DNA of 64,000 nucleotides from Terrimesophilobacter mesophilus (GTDB lineage Bacteria; Actinomycetota; Actinomycetes; Actinomycetales; Microbacteriaceae), in contig NZ_JACHBP010000001.1 of assembly GCF_014200375.1 (NCBI RefSeq), positions 248,001 to 312,000 of the forward strand. The letters run 5' to 3'. The translations under genes were made by a program, and so were the position numbers. This document shows, one piece after another, positions 40,708 through 48,388 of the stretch (positions within the stretch are counted from its first letter, which is position 1; each line of letters opens with the position of its first letter). The notes below the pieces were generated by a model that saw nothing but the letters and a program-made list of their open reading frames with translations, was not told where the DNA came from and did no database searches.

Positions 40708-42462
40708 TCACCAGGTTGTGGGATAGCCGGGGCCCGACTTCTTCGACGGCGGCACCCGATAGGTCTTGAGCACTTGCGCCATGATCTTGTGGAACGTTGG
40801 GGCGGCCGCCGCCGACGTCTTCATGATCTTCGGCTTCACATAAGTCACAATAACAACGTATTGGGGATTGTCCGCGGGGGCGATGCCCGCAACGGACACG
40901 ATGTAGTCGTTGCCGTACCCGCCCGTCGGAAGGGCCACCTCGGCCGTTCCGGTCTTCGCGGCGATGCGATAGCCGGGGATGCTCAGTTCCGAGGAGAGCC
41001 AACCGCCCGTCACGACGCTCTCCAGCGCCTTGACGGTCGTGGTCGCAGCCTTCTCCGACACGACGCGCGTGCCCTGCGTCGACGGGAGGTCGACCACAGT
41101 TCCGTCGGGCTTCGTGCAGCCTTCGACGAGCGTGAGAGGAAGCCGCATCCCACCGTTCGCGATCCCCTGGAACGCGCTCAACATCTGGACGAGCGTGACG
41201 GACACTCCCTGTCCGTAGGTCGTGTCGTAGTTCTGCTGGGTGTTCCAGTGTTTGGCGAGGATGCCGTCCGCCTCCCCCTGGAAGTGGATCGGGGTCGTGT
41301 CGCCGAAGCCGTACTTCCTGAGGTAGTCGTAGCGAACGCTCCCGGGCAGGCGCGAACCGAGCATGGACATGCCGACGTTGGACGACTGCTCGAGCACACC
41401 AGTGAGGGTCCAGTGCATGGGTCCGTGGTACGTCGCGTCCCGGATCCTCGCACCGTCGGGGGTCACCCAGAACTCCGGGACAGTCACGCGCGTGGTTGGT
41501 GACGCGACCCCCTCATTGATGAGCATGGATGCCGTGACGGCCTTCATGATCGATCCCGGCTCGAAACTGTAGGCGAACGCGCGCGAGCCGAGGAACGCGG
41601 TCTTCGTCCCATTCACGTTGTTCGGGTCGACAGAGGGGTAGTCCGCGAGCGCCATGATGTGGCCGTCCTTGACGCGGACGACTCCCGCCATCGCCGACTC
41701 CGCACCGATGGAGATGGCCTGCTCCGCGATCGCTTGCTGCACATACCACTGCAGGTCGCTGTCGATCGTCAGCTGGAGCGTCCCTCCCGGCACGGCCTCC
41801 TTCGTCGTGACGGTGCTGCCGGGGATGCGCACACCATCCGCACCCCGCTCATACGTCGAGGTTCCGTCTGTGCTCGCGAGGCACGAGTTGCTCGTGGCCT
41901 CGAGGCCGTTCTGCGGGCCGTCGGTGCCGACGAACCCGACGAGGTTCCCGGCGACGGAACCCAGCGGATACGTGCGGTGCGGTCGTGGCTGCGGGTAGAT
42001 CCACGGGATCTTCAGGTCGCGGATCGCGCGGAACGTGTCGGTATCGACCGCCTTCACGAGCATGGTCCAGTCGGAAGCGGGATCGGAGGTCACATCCAGC
42101 AGCAGGTCATCGGCCTTCGTGCCGGTGAGCGCGGCGATCTCGCTGACGGCGTCGAAGACCGAGATCTCCCGCGTCGAGCCATCCTTCTCAGTCCGCTTGA
42201 ACGGCAAGGCGTTCCGGGGGGATGCGGTGATGTCGTAACGCGTCACGCTGTCGGCGAGCACGACACCGTTCTCGTCGACGATCTCCCCGCGCGGCGCGGA
42301 AACGGTCAGCTCGATGGCGCGCTTGTTGAGCGACTCCGCGTTGAAATCCGCAGCGCGGACCACCTGGATGTCCACGAGCCGCACGACGAAGACGGCGACC
42401 ATCGCGAACGTGAGAACGACCGCGATCGCGAGTCGTCTTCTGGTGCTGCGCTGGTGGTTCAC
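40708..42462 (-). CDS. ftsI: Septal transpeptidase FtsI (class B penicillin-binding protein)
   Basis: 584 residues. One N-terminal membrane helix (about 12-32), a PBP dimerisation domain containing APRGEIVDENGVVLA, and a transpeptidase domain with the three active-site motifs: SIMK (nucleophile Ser304, Lys307), SSN (QSSNVG) and KTG (AAKTGTAE). SIMK replaces the more usual STFK. No PASTA domains. It crosslinks septal peptidoglycan with FtsW. It follows the FtsL-like gene by 42 bp. Confidence 0.96.
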   Translation of the reverse strand: MNHQRSTRRRLAIAVVLTFAMVAVFVVRLVDIQVVRAADFNAESLNKRAIELTVSAPRGEIVDENGVVLADSVTRYDITASPRNALPFKRTEKDGSTREISVFDAVSEIAALTGTKADDLLLDVTSDPASDWTMLVKAVDTDTFRAIRDLKIPWIYPQPRPHRTYPLGSVAGNLVGFVGTDGPQNGLEATSNSCLASTDGTSTYERGADGVRIPGSTVTTKEAVPGGTLQLTIDSDLQWYVQQAIAEQAISIGAESAMAGVVRVKDGHIMALADYPSVDPNNVNGTKTAFLGSRAFAYSFEPGSIMKAVTASMLINEGVASPTTRVTVPEFWVTPDGARIRDATYHGPMHWTLTGVLEQSSNVGMSMLGSRLPGSVRYDYLRKYGFGDTTPIHFQGEADGILAKHWNTQQNYDTTYGQGVSVTLVQMLSAFQGIANGGMRLPLTLVEGCTKPDGTVVDLPSTQGTRVVSEKAATTTVKALESVVTGGWLSSELSIPGYRIAAKTGTAEVALPTGGYGNDYIVSVAGIAPADNPQYVVIVTYVKPKIMKTSAAAAPTFHKIMAQVLKTYRVPPSKKSGPGYPTTW

Positions 42463-42504
42463 TGTCTCGGGCTCTCGACTGTCCTGTGGTCTCGTCGGCC
42501 GCCG

Positions 42505-43092
42505 CTACCGCGTGTTCGGCGACGGCAGTCCTGCACCGTCAGAGGCTACCGATCCGGGCGCGTCCGGTGTCCCAGGCGCGCCAGCGGCGGCATCCGTATC
42601 CACGACCGCGCTGACCGGCGTCAGTGCGACGCCGTTGAGAAGTTCATTCGGAATGAGGGGGCTGCCGTCCTTGCCGTGGCGGATGCCGCTGCTCGCCGTC
42701 GCGGCCACGGGCTTGCCGAGGACCTTTCCATCCGACAGCCGCAGGTATGCCATGCTCGAATTCGTCACCATGCCGAGCGCCTGCGCGTTGGCCGCGAGGT
42801 GCTGCGGGGACTCCAGCACGTGAAGCTGCTCCGTGAGCGACTGCTCGTCCCGAGCGAGCTCCCTCTGCTGCTGCTGAAGCGACGAGATCTGGTAGGCGCC
42901 ATCGGAGACCACGATGCTCAGCAGGAGCTGCGCCACGAGGATCGCGAAGAGGCCGCCGACCGTGACGAGGGCGTAGACCGCTTTCGGCCTGGAGCGCTTC
43001 TGCTCGCGAGTCGACACGACGTCGAGTCGACGGCGGGGCCCCGCGTCCTCTCTTCGTTCCGGGCGTGCAGTGCTGGCCGCGACCGCGCTCAT
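42505..43092 (-). CDS. ftsL: FtsL-like division protein
   Basis: 195 residues. A basic N-terminus, one membrane helix (about 39-63), a short coiled coil (ISSLQQQQRELARDEQSLTE) and a Pro/Ala-rich C-terminal tail. The position between rsmH and ftsI is that of ftsL, and the topology fits FtsL/FtsB; the sequence itself is poorly conserved, so the name rests partly on context. The ATG overlaps the rsmH stop as ATGA. Confidence 0.8.
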   Translation of the reverse strand: MSAVAASTARPERREDAGPRRRLDVVSTREQKRSRPKAVYALVTVGGLFAILVAQLLLSIVVSDGAYQISSLQQQQRELARDEQSLTEQLHVLESPQHLAANAQALGMVTNSSMAYLRLSDGKVLGKPVAATASSGIRHGKDGSPLIPNELLNGVALTPVSAVVDTDAAAGAPGTPDAPGSVASDGAGLPSPNTR

Positions 43093-44072
43093 GCGGCCCT
43101 CCTGATGCGTTCCGCCGCACGGAGGCGCACCGGGGCGGAGCGTGGATTCGTGGAGATGTCTTCGTCGGTTGCGCGCTCTGCACCGCGCACCAGAAGCTTC
43201 AGGACGGGTCGGTGCTCGGGAAGTTCGACCGGAAGCCCGCGCGGCGCCGTCGATGTCGCACCCTCGGCGAGCGCGTGCTTCACGATCCGGTCTTCGAGGG
43301 ACTGGTAGGAGAGCACGACGATGCGGCCGCCGACGGACAGCCGATCGATGGCGGAGGGGATCGCGCGTTCGAGAACGGCGAGTTCCCGGTTGACTTCGAT
43401 CCGCAGCGCCTGGAAAACCCGCTTCGCCGGATGCCCCGCCCTGCGGACAGCGGCCGGCGTGGCCGAGTCGAGGAGCGCAACGAGCTGGGCGGATGTCACC
43501 AGGCGGTTCTGCTCACGGGCGGCGACGATGTGCTTCGCGTACCGGCCGGCGAGCTTCTCCTCCCCGTACTTCGTGAAGATTCGGCGGAGCTCCGACTCGC
43601 TGTATTCGGCGAGAATCTGCTCGGCGGTGACGGGCGTGCTCGCGTCCATCCGCATGTCGAGCGGTGCGTCCTTCGAGTAGGAGAATCCGCGCTCGGTCCG
43701 ATCCAGCTGCAGCGACGACACCCCGAGGTCGAACAGGATCCCTGCGACGTCGCGGAGTCCGAGCCCGTCGAGGACCGTCTCGATGTCGTCGTAGACGGCA
43801 TGCACGAGGTGGATGCGATCGGCGAACCGGGCGAGCCTGGCCGCTGCGATGCCGAGCGCATCCTGATCCCGATCGATGCCGACCAGCTCGAGGCCCGGAA
43901 AGCGATCGAGGACGGCCAGTGCGTGGCCCCCCATGCCGAGTGTCGCGTCGACGAGCACTGCATCCGGTCGCTCGAGGGCAGGGGCGAGCAGCTCGAGAGT
44001 GCGCTCCAACATGACGGGCACGTGGATGCTCGAAAGGTCTGGTGCATCGGGGATGTCGTTGGTGTGTTCCAT
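43089..44072 (-). CDS. rsmH: 16S rRNA (cytosine(1402)-N(4))-methyltransferase
   Basis: 327 residues. SAM-dependent methyltransferase (MraW). Motifs: HVPVMLERTLELL, VDATLGMGGHALA (SAM loop), GIDRDQDAL, ILFDLGVSSLQLD and ERGFSYSKDAPLDMRMD; C-terminal RSAPVRLRAAER. The ATG at 44072 begins MEHTNDIPDAPD. A 104-bp gap follows mraZ, but the order mraZ-rsmH-ftsL-ftsI is canonical. Confidence 0.97.
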   Translation of the reverse strand: MEHTNDIPDAPDLSSIHVPVMLERTLELLAPALERPDAVLVDATLGMGGHALAVLDRFPGLELVGIDRDQDALGIAAARLARFADRIHLVHAVYDDIETVLDGLGLRDVAGILFDLGVSSLQLDRTERGFSYSKDAPLDMRMDASTPVTAEQILAEYSESELRRIFTKYGEEKLAGRYAKHIVAAREQNRLVTSAQLVALLDSATPAAVRRAGHPAKRVFQALRIEVNRELAVLERAIPSAIDRLSVGGRIVVLSYQSLEDRIVKHALAEGATSTAPRGLPVELPEHRPVLKLLVRGAERATDEDISTNPRSAPVRLRAAERIRRAA

Positions 44073-44176
44073 GAGGATGCGACCCGGCCCCTTGGTTCCG
44101 ATTCCCCTCCGCATCGGGCCTGGCACTGGGGAAGTGTGTCAGGATCGCAACTCGGCGGGGAGTCGGAAGCAAGGCG

Positions 44177-44608
44177 CTAGAAGAGGCCGGGGATCACCTC
44201 CTCCGTGATCTCGGAGAAGCTGTCTTCCTGTTCGGAGTAGTAGGTGTTCCATGCCTCGGTGTCCCAGATCTCGGCGTGGTTGCCTGCGCCGATGACAGTG
44301 AGTTCGCGGTCGAGTCCCGCGTATCCGCGCAGCAGTGCGGGGATCGTCACGCGGTGCTGCTTGTCCGGCACCTCGGAGTGCGCACCGGAGAGGAAGAGCC
44401 GCAGGTAGTCACGGGACTTCTTGCTCGTGACCGGGGCTTGGCGAATCCGCTCGTGCAGCTCCTCGAATTCGCGCGTGCTGTAGACGAACAGGCACCGCTC
44501 CTGGCCGCGCGTGACGACGATGCCGGCTTCGAGCTCGTCCCAGAACTTCGCGGGGAGGATGATGCGCCCCTTGTCGTCGAGCTTGGGGGCGTAGGTACCC
44601 AGAAACAT
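44177..44608 (-). CDS. mraZ: Transcriptional regulator MraZ
   Basis: 143 residues with two SpoVT/AbrB-like repeats: [20 protein letters not shown] at the start and [20 protein letters not shown] in the second half. MraZ binds direct repeats in its own promoter and represses the dcw operon. First gene of the dcw cluster; ATG with a strong G-rich ribosome-binding site (GGGGGAGG) upstream. Confidence 0.97.
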   Translation of the reverse strand: MFLGTYAPKLDDKGRIILPAKFWDELEAGIVVTRGQERCLFVYSTREFEELHERIRQAPVTSKKSRDYLRLFLSGAHSEVPDKQHRVTIPALLRGYAGLDRELTVIGAGNHAEIWDTEAWNTYYSEQEDSFSEITEEVIPGLF

Positions 44609-44650
44609 CCGCGGTCCTCCCCCTCGTTCTCCGGCCCGGATTCAGGTAAC

Positions 44651-44683
44651 CTCCACTTTACTCCACTTGCCACCACAAAACAA
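44651..44683 (-). promoter_or_regulatory. mraZ/dcw promoter with MraZ-type direct repeats
   Basis: Read on the minus strand, three GTGGNG hexamers occur at exact 10-bp spacing (plus-strand ctccac at 44651-44656, ctccac at 44661-44666, caccac at 44671-44676). A possible promoter overlaps them: -35 TTGTTT (44683-44678), 17-bp spacer, -10 TAAAGT (44660-44655), with about 40 bases of leader to the mraZ ATG. The known MraZ operator consists of short direct repeats with about one helical turn spacing, so autorepression is expected. Repeats are seen directly; promoter hexamers match only 4 of 6 each. Confidence 0.75.
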
Positions 44684-44747
44684 TCAACTTTGCATCAAAT
44701 TTCATTTTGGGATCGACTAATGGCCTATAGATACAGGGCGAGAGGCG

Positions 44748-44763
44748 GTGGAGAGTGGTGGAG
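44748..44763 (+). promoter_or_regulatory. Second pair of GTGGAG repeats, opposite orientation
   Basis: GTGGAG at 44748-44753 and 44758-44763, again 10 bp apart, on the plus strand, i.e. inverted relative to the mraZ promoter repeats and about 72 bp further upstream. They could be an auxiliary MraZ site allowing looping, or chance in a purine-rich tract. They lie between the mraZ promoter and the DUF3040 terminator. Confidence 0.4.
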
Positions 44764-44795
44764 GGAAATGATCCACAATCGAGCTCATCCGGGTA

Positions 44796-44823
44796 AAGAA
44801 AAAGGCCGGCGTTTCCGCCGACC
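44796..44823 (-). terminator. Rho-independent terminator after the DUF3040 gene
   Basis: On the minus strand GGTCGGCG, loop GAAA, CGCCGGCC forms an 8-bp stem (one G-T wobble) directly followed by TTTTTCTT. It starts 28 bp after the stop of the DUF3040 gene and separates it from the dcw promoter. Confidence 0.88.
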
Positions 44824-44850
44824 TGCCCTGACTGGTTCCGTTTCCGGGGA

Positions 44851-45225
44851 CTACTGCCCTCGCTCGTCCTGGCGGCGATCCCAGCGATCGTTCATCCGAT
44901 CCATGAAACCGGCCTTCTGCCGCGTCGACGAACCGCTCGGTTCGGAGGTCGAGGAGGAGACGGGAGCCTTGGAGCGACGAAGCGCGAGAAGGACCCCGGC
45001 GAAGAGCACGACGAACCCGACGACCCCGATGATCGGAATCCTCGTGGCGACACCCGTGATGATGCCCGCGAATCCCACGATGCCGATGAGGATCCCGATG
45101 ACGATCCAACGATAGTTCGGACGCGAATCGTGGCTGCCGACGGTCGCGACGAAGTCTGCATCGTTGTGATACAGACTGCGCTCCATCTCTTCCAGGAGTC
45201 GCTGTTCCTGCTCGGATAGCGGCAT
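44851..45225 (-). CDS. DUF3040 domain membrane protein
   Basis: 124 residues. The N-terminal MPLSEQEQRLLEEMERSLY is the DUF3040 signature; two adjacent hydrophobic helices (about 41-60 and 64-84) follow, then a Ser-rich and a basic tail (FMDRMNDRWDRRQDERGQ). The family is actinobacterial and sits upstream of the dcw cluster (Rv2169c-like), function unknown. ATG at 45225 with AAGGGAG. Ends in a good intrinsic terminator. Confidence 0.92.
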   Translation of the reverse strand: MPLSEQEQRLLEEMERSLYHNDADFVATVGSHDSRPNYRWIVIGILIGIVGFAGIITGVATRIPIIGVVGFVVLFAGVLLALRRSKAPVSSSTSEPSGSSTRQKAGFMDRMNDRWDRRQDERGQ

Positions 45226-45269
45226 GGTCACTCCCTTCAGGCACGAGATCCACGCTGTCTTAGACAACA

Positions 45270-45302
45270 TTGTATGCGCACCGCGCTGGCTAGGCTATAA
45301 GC
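45270..45302 (+). promoter_or_regulatory. Putative leaderless promoter of the polyprenyl synthase gene
   Basis: TAGGCT (45291-45296) is followed by six bases and then the GTG start at 45303; TTGTAT at 45270-45275 is a possible but closely spaced (15 bp) -35. No Shine-Dalgarno sequence is present before the GTG, which fits a leaderless transcript. Confidence 0.4.
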
Positions 45303-46421
45303 GTGCCTGAGAGTACCCGGTTAGTCGACCTCGTCCAGGAGGGGATCGATGACTTCCTCGACGATCGCGACCCCGAACTCGCAGCAATCGACAGCGGACT
45401 CTCCCCCTTCATCGAATACGCGCGAGACCTCCTTCGCGGCGGCAAGCGTTTCCGTGCGCTCTTCTGTTACTGGGGCTGGCGAGCCACCGGCGCGGCGGAA
45501 GGAGCCGGCGACCTCCTGACGGGCGCCGACGACCGTTCGCTCGACACCGTCGTGAGGGCGGCGACCGCACTCGAGGTGTTCCACGCCGCCGCGCTCGTCC
45601 ACGACGACATCATCGACAACTCCGACACCCGCCGTGGCGGCGACTCCGTCCACCGGAGATTCGAGACCGACCACGAGCGCAACGGATGGAGCGGGTCCTC
45701 CGAGACCTTCGGCCGATCGGCCGCCATCCTGCTCGGCGATCTCCTCCTCGCCTGGAGTTCCGACGCATTCGATGAGGCCCTCGAGTCGACGCCGTCCGCC
45801 ACCGCACGGCGAGCGGCCAGACGTGAGTTCACGCGCATGCGCAGCGAGGTCATGATGGGCCAGTACCTGGATGTCCTCGACGAACAGTCCTGGCAATCTC
45901 ATCCCGAGAGCGAGCAGCTCGGTCGCGCCCAGAGGGTCATCATCTACAAATCGGCGAAGTACAGCGTCGAGGCTCCACTCGTGATCGGTGCTGCGCTCGG
46001 GGGTGCGAGCGATGAGCTTCTGGCCGGCCTGAGGGCCTTCGGCCTGCCTCTCGGGATCGCCTTCCAGCTTCGCGATGACCTTCTCGGGGTGTTCGGGGAT
46101 TCTTCCGTCACCGGGAAGCCCTCCGGCGACGACCTCCGCGAAGGCAAGCGGACGGTGCTCGTGGCTCTCGCGCGGGCGAGCCTTCCCGCGCACGCCGTGC
46201 GATTCGTGGATGAGATGCTCGGAGATCCTGACCTCACCGACGTCCAAGTCAGGATCCTTCAGGACACGCTGCGGGAGAGCGGCGCGGTCGACGAGGTCGA
46301 GTCGATCATCCGGAACCAGGTCGAGCGGGCTACGCGGGCTCTCCAACAGGTGTCCCTGGGCCCGAGCGTGCGCGCGGAGCTAGAGAAACTGATCGACAGC
46401 GTGATCCGCCGCACGGCTTGA
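45303..46421 (+). CDS. Polyprenyl (geranylgeranyl-type) diphosphate synthase
   Basis: 372 residues. Trans-prenyltransferase fold with GGKRFRALFCYWGW, the first Asp-rich motif VHDDIIDNSDTRRGG and the second, FQLRDDLLGVFGD, plus GKPSGDDLREGKRT. It condenses isopentenyl diphosphate to a C15-C20 or longer chain for quinones, carotenoids or wall carriers; chain length cannot be read reliably. In Mycobacterium tuberculosis idsA2 (Rv2173) occupies the equivalent place. Divergent from the DUF3040 gene. Confidence 0.93.
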   Translation: MPESTRLVDLVQEGIDDFLDDRDPELAAIDSGLSPFIEYARDLLRGGKRFRALFCYWGWRATGAAEGAGDLLTGADDRSLDTVVRAATALEVFHAAALVHDDIIDNSDTRRGGDSVHRRFETDHERNGWSGSSETFGRSAAILLGDLLLAWSSDAFDEALESTPSATARRAARREFTRMRSEVMMGQYLDVLDEQSWQSHPESEQLGRAQRVIIYKSAKYSVEAPLVIGAALGGASDELLAGLRAFGLPLGIAFQLRDDLLGVFGDSSVTGKPSGDDLREGKRTVLVALARASLPAHAVRFVDEMLGDPDLTDVQVRILQDTLRESGAVDEVESIIRNQVERATRALQQVSLGPSVRAELEKLIDSVIRRTA

Positions 46422-46437
46422 GGAGTGTCGACCGGCT

Positions 46438-46797
46438 TCAGAAGCCGAGCGCCTGGGCGACCCGTCGAACCTCGGACTTGCGACCGTCGCGCAACGCATC
46501 GATCGGCGACACCCCGAGGCTCTCCTCGACGTTCAGCAGCCATGTCATGGACTCTTCGTCCGAGTAGCCGCTGTCGCCCAGCACGATGAGCGTGCCTTTG
46601 AGTTCGGGAAGCGGCTCACCGTCGCGAATGAACAACTCCGGCACCTGCCACACGCCGTCGACCCTCGTCGCGAGCAGCGAGCGGTCTTCGATGAGCCGAC
46701 GGACCCGGCTGACACCGACCCCGAGCAGTTCGACGAGATCGGGCACGGTGAGCCAGCGGATGTCCGCACCGGGGGTTGAGGTTGACGACGAAGCCAC
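46438..46797 (-). CDS. Rv2175c-like DNA-binding protein
   Basis: 119 residues. N-terminal winged helix-turn-helix (IRWLTVPDLVELLGVGVSRV, then RRLIEDRSLLATRVDGVWQVP) and a C-terminal domain with LLNVEESLGVSPIDALRDGR, matching the Rv2175c family. In Mycobacterium tuberculosis Rv2175c is encoded beside the kinase PknL, binds DNA and loses binding when phosphorylated on an N-terminal threonine. Here the N-terminus MASSSTSTPGAD carries Thr6 and Thr8, and a kinase gene lies 1.6 kb away, so the same control is plausible. It converges with the polyprenyl synthase gene (16 bp). Confidence 0.9.
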   Translation of the reverse strand: MASSSTSTPGADIRWLTVPDLVELLGVGVSRVRRLIEDRSLLATRVDGVWQVPELFIRDGEPLPELKGTLIVLGDSGYSDEESMTWLLNVEESLGVSPIDALRDGRKSEVRRVAQALGF

Positions 46798-46885
46798 GGT
46801 TAAAGACTGCCAGAACTGCCGGACAAGAACGTCACGACACGGTGGTTTTCCGTCGAGTTCACTCTATTCACTTTCGTCACACTGA

Positions 46886-46907
46886 TTGACACAGATATAT
46901 TTCTGTG
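46886..46907 (+). promoter_or_regulatory. Palindrome and promoter-like element before the LysM gene
   Basis: CACAGA (46890-46895) and TCTGTG (46902-46907) are perfect 6-bp arms around TATATT. A consensus TTGACA (46886-46891) overlaps the left arm, and the AT-rich centre could serve as a -10. The element ends 31 bp before the LysM ATG. It may be an operator or an mRNA hairpin; no regulator is identified. Confidence 0.4.
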
Positions 46908-46938
46908 CCACTTTGGAGGAGTCAGACTGGGGAATCAC

Positions 46939-48318
46939 ATGACTGAGTTCTTTGCGCGCACTGGCGGCGCCAACCCGCGCGGCGCCGACGCGGCGCCGAA
47001 ACCGGCGAACAAGATCGCCCACGGGGCGTTCCAGACGCTGCCCATCCTTCTCGTCGGATCGATGGCCATGAGCCTCAACCTCACCGGTCCGATCGACACG
47101 TCGACCGTCAAGCGCGTCGACAAGCCTCAGGACTCGACCGCACAGCTCCGGAAGGCCGTAGCCGAGGCCATGCACGCGGCCGCCAACGAACGAGCCGCGG
47201 GTGACGCGCAAGCCGTCGGCGCGTCGGGCAATCTCGCGATCGCGGCCAGCGCGCCGGCAACCTACCGCGTCAAGGCGGGCGACACGGTCAGCGGAATCGC
47301 CACGCGCTATGGCCTCGCAACGGCCTCGGTTCTCGCCCTCAATGGACTCGGATGGAAGTCGATCATCTTCCCTGGGCAGGTCCTGAAACTCACGAATGCG
47401 AAGACCTCGACTCCGGCGCCGCCGAAGTCCGCTCCGCCCGCATCCTCAACCACCGCCCCCACGGCGACTCGGACGTACACGATCGCGCGCGGCGACACGA
47501 TCAGCGGGATCGCAGCCAGGTTCGGCGTCTCGACGCAATCGATCCTCACCGCGAACAATCTCGGCTGGTCGACGATCATCTACCCTGGCCAGAAGGTCAG
47601 GATCCCGGGCAAGGCCGCCTCCGCGCCGTCGAACCCAGCACCCTCGAACCCGGCACCGACGCCTCCAGTCGTCGACATCGACCCCGTCGTCGATGTGACT
47701 CCCATCGACACCGCACCCGCACCGCAGGACATCCGCTACGTCATCAAGTCCGGAGACACCGTCACGGCAATCGCCGAGAGGTTCGGTGTGACCGTGCAGG
47801 CGATCCTGACCGCCAACGGCCTCACGATCTCGAGCATCATCTACGCAGGTCGCACGATCGTCATCCCGGGAACCGCGTCGGCTCCGGCATCCGTCGGCGG
47901 AACGACGACCGTACTGACGAGCGAGATGGCCACGAATGCGCGCACCATCATCGCGGTGGGCAAGTCGCTCGGTGTGAGCGACTACGGTCTCGTCATCGCC
48001 CTTTCCGCTGCGATGCAGGAGTCCAGCCTGCGCAACCTCGACTACGGAGACCGCGACTCGCTCGGGCTCTTCCAGCAGCGCCCGAGCACCGGATGGGGCA
48101 CTCCGGCGCAGGTCACGGACACCGTGTACGCGAGCAGACTGTTCTTCGGGGGGCCGATGAACCCCAACAAGGGGAACACGCGTGGTCTCCTGGACATCTC
48201 AGGCTGGCAGTCGATGACGGTCACCCAGGCAGCCCAGGCAGTGCAGCGATCCGCGTACCCGGACGCCTACGCGAAGTGGGAGAAATCCGCTCGCGCGTGG
48301 CTTGCGCAACTCTCCTGA
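46939..48318 (+). CDS. Secreted or anchored LysM protein with lysozyme-like domain
   Basis: 459 residues. After a 30-residue cytoplasmic start there is a short hydrophobic segment (about 33-48), probably a signal-anchor, then three LysM peptidoglycan-binding repeats (about 108-151, 180-223, 262-306), each with GDT(V/I)xxIAxRxG, joined by Pro/Ser/Ala-rich linkers. The C-terminal about 140 residues contain SAAMQESSLRNLDYGDRDSL and LFQQRPSTGWG, the lytic transglycosylase/lysozyme-like pattern with Glu in QESSL. It is likely a wall-remodelling enzyme. ATG with GGAGGA upstream. The PASTA kinase gene follows by 70 bp. Confidence 0.9.
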   Translation: MTEFFARTGGANPRGADAAPKPANKIAHGAFQTLPILLVGSMAMSLNLTGPIDTSTVKRVDKPQDSTAQLRKAVAEAMHAAANERAAGDAQAVGASGNLAIAASAPATYRVKAGDTVSGIATRYGLATASVLALNGLGWKSIIFPGQVLKLTNAKTSTPAPPKSAPPASSTTAPTATRTYTIARGDTISGIAARFGVSTQSILTANNLGWSTIIYPGQKVRIPGKAASAPSNPAPSNPAPTPPVVDIDPVVDVTPIDTAPAPQDIRYVIKSGDTVTAIAERFGVTVQAILTANGLTISSIIYAGRTIVIPGTASAPASVGGTTTVLTSEMATNARTIIAVGKSLGVSDYGLVIALSAAMQESSLRNLDYGDRDSLGLFQQRPSTGWGTPAQVTDTVYASRLFFGGPMNPNKGNTRGLLDISGWQSMTVTQAAQAVQRSAYPDAYAKWEKSARAWLAQLS

Positions 48319-48348
48319 TCGGCTGGCAAAGCCGCCGTTCTCGGTGTT

Positions 48349-48388
48349 TTGACGGGTTCACGATGGTTCCCATACTTAGACTTCTGCG
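48349..48388 (+). promoter_or_regulatory. Putative promoter of the PASTA kinase gene (leaderless or nearly so)
   Basis: TTGACG (48349-48354), 16-bp spacer, CATACT (48371-48376); a second -10-like TAGACT (48377-48382) lies six bases before the GTG at 48389. Both imply a leader of 0-6 nt, and no Shine-Dalgarno sequence is visible. Confidence 0.4.

Noticed and set aside
46798-46938. A c-di-AMP (ydaO-type) riboswitch before the LysM gene
   Set aside because: Such riboswitches are common before actinobacterial wall hydrolases, but the 141-bp gap is short, holds a promoter-like element near its end and shows none of the conserved riboswitch core that I could recognise.
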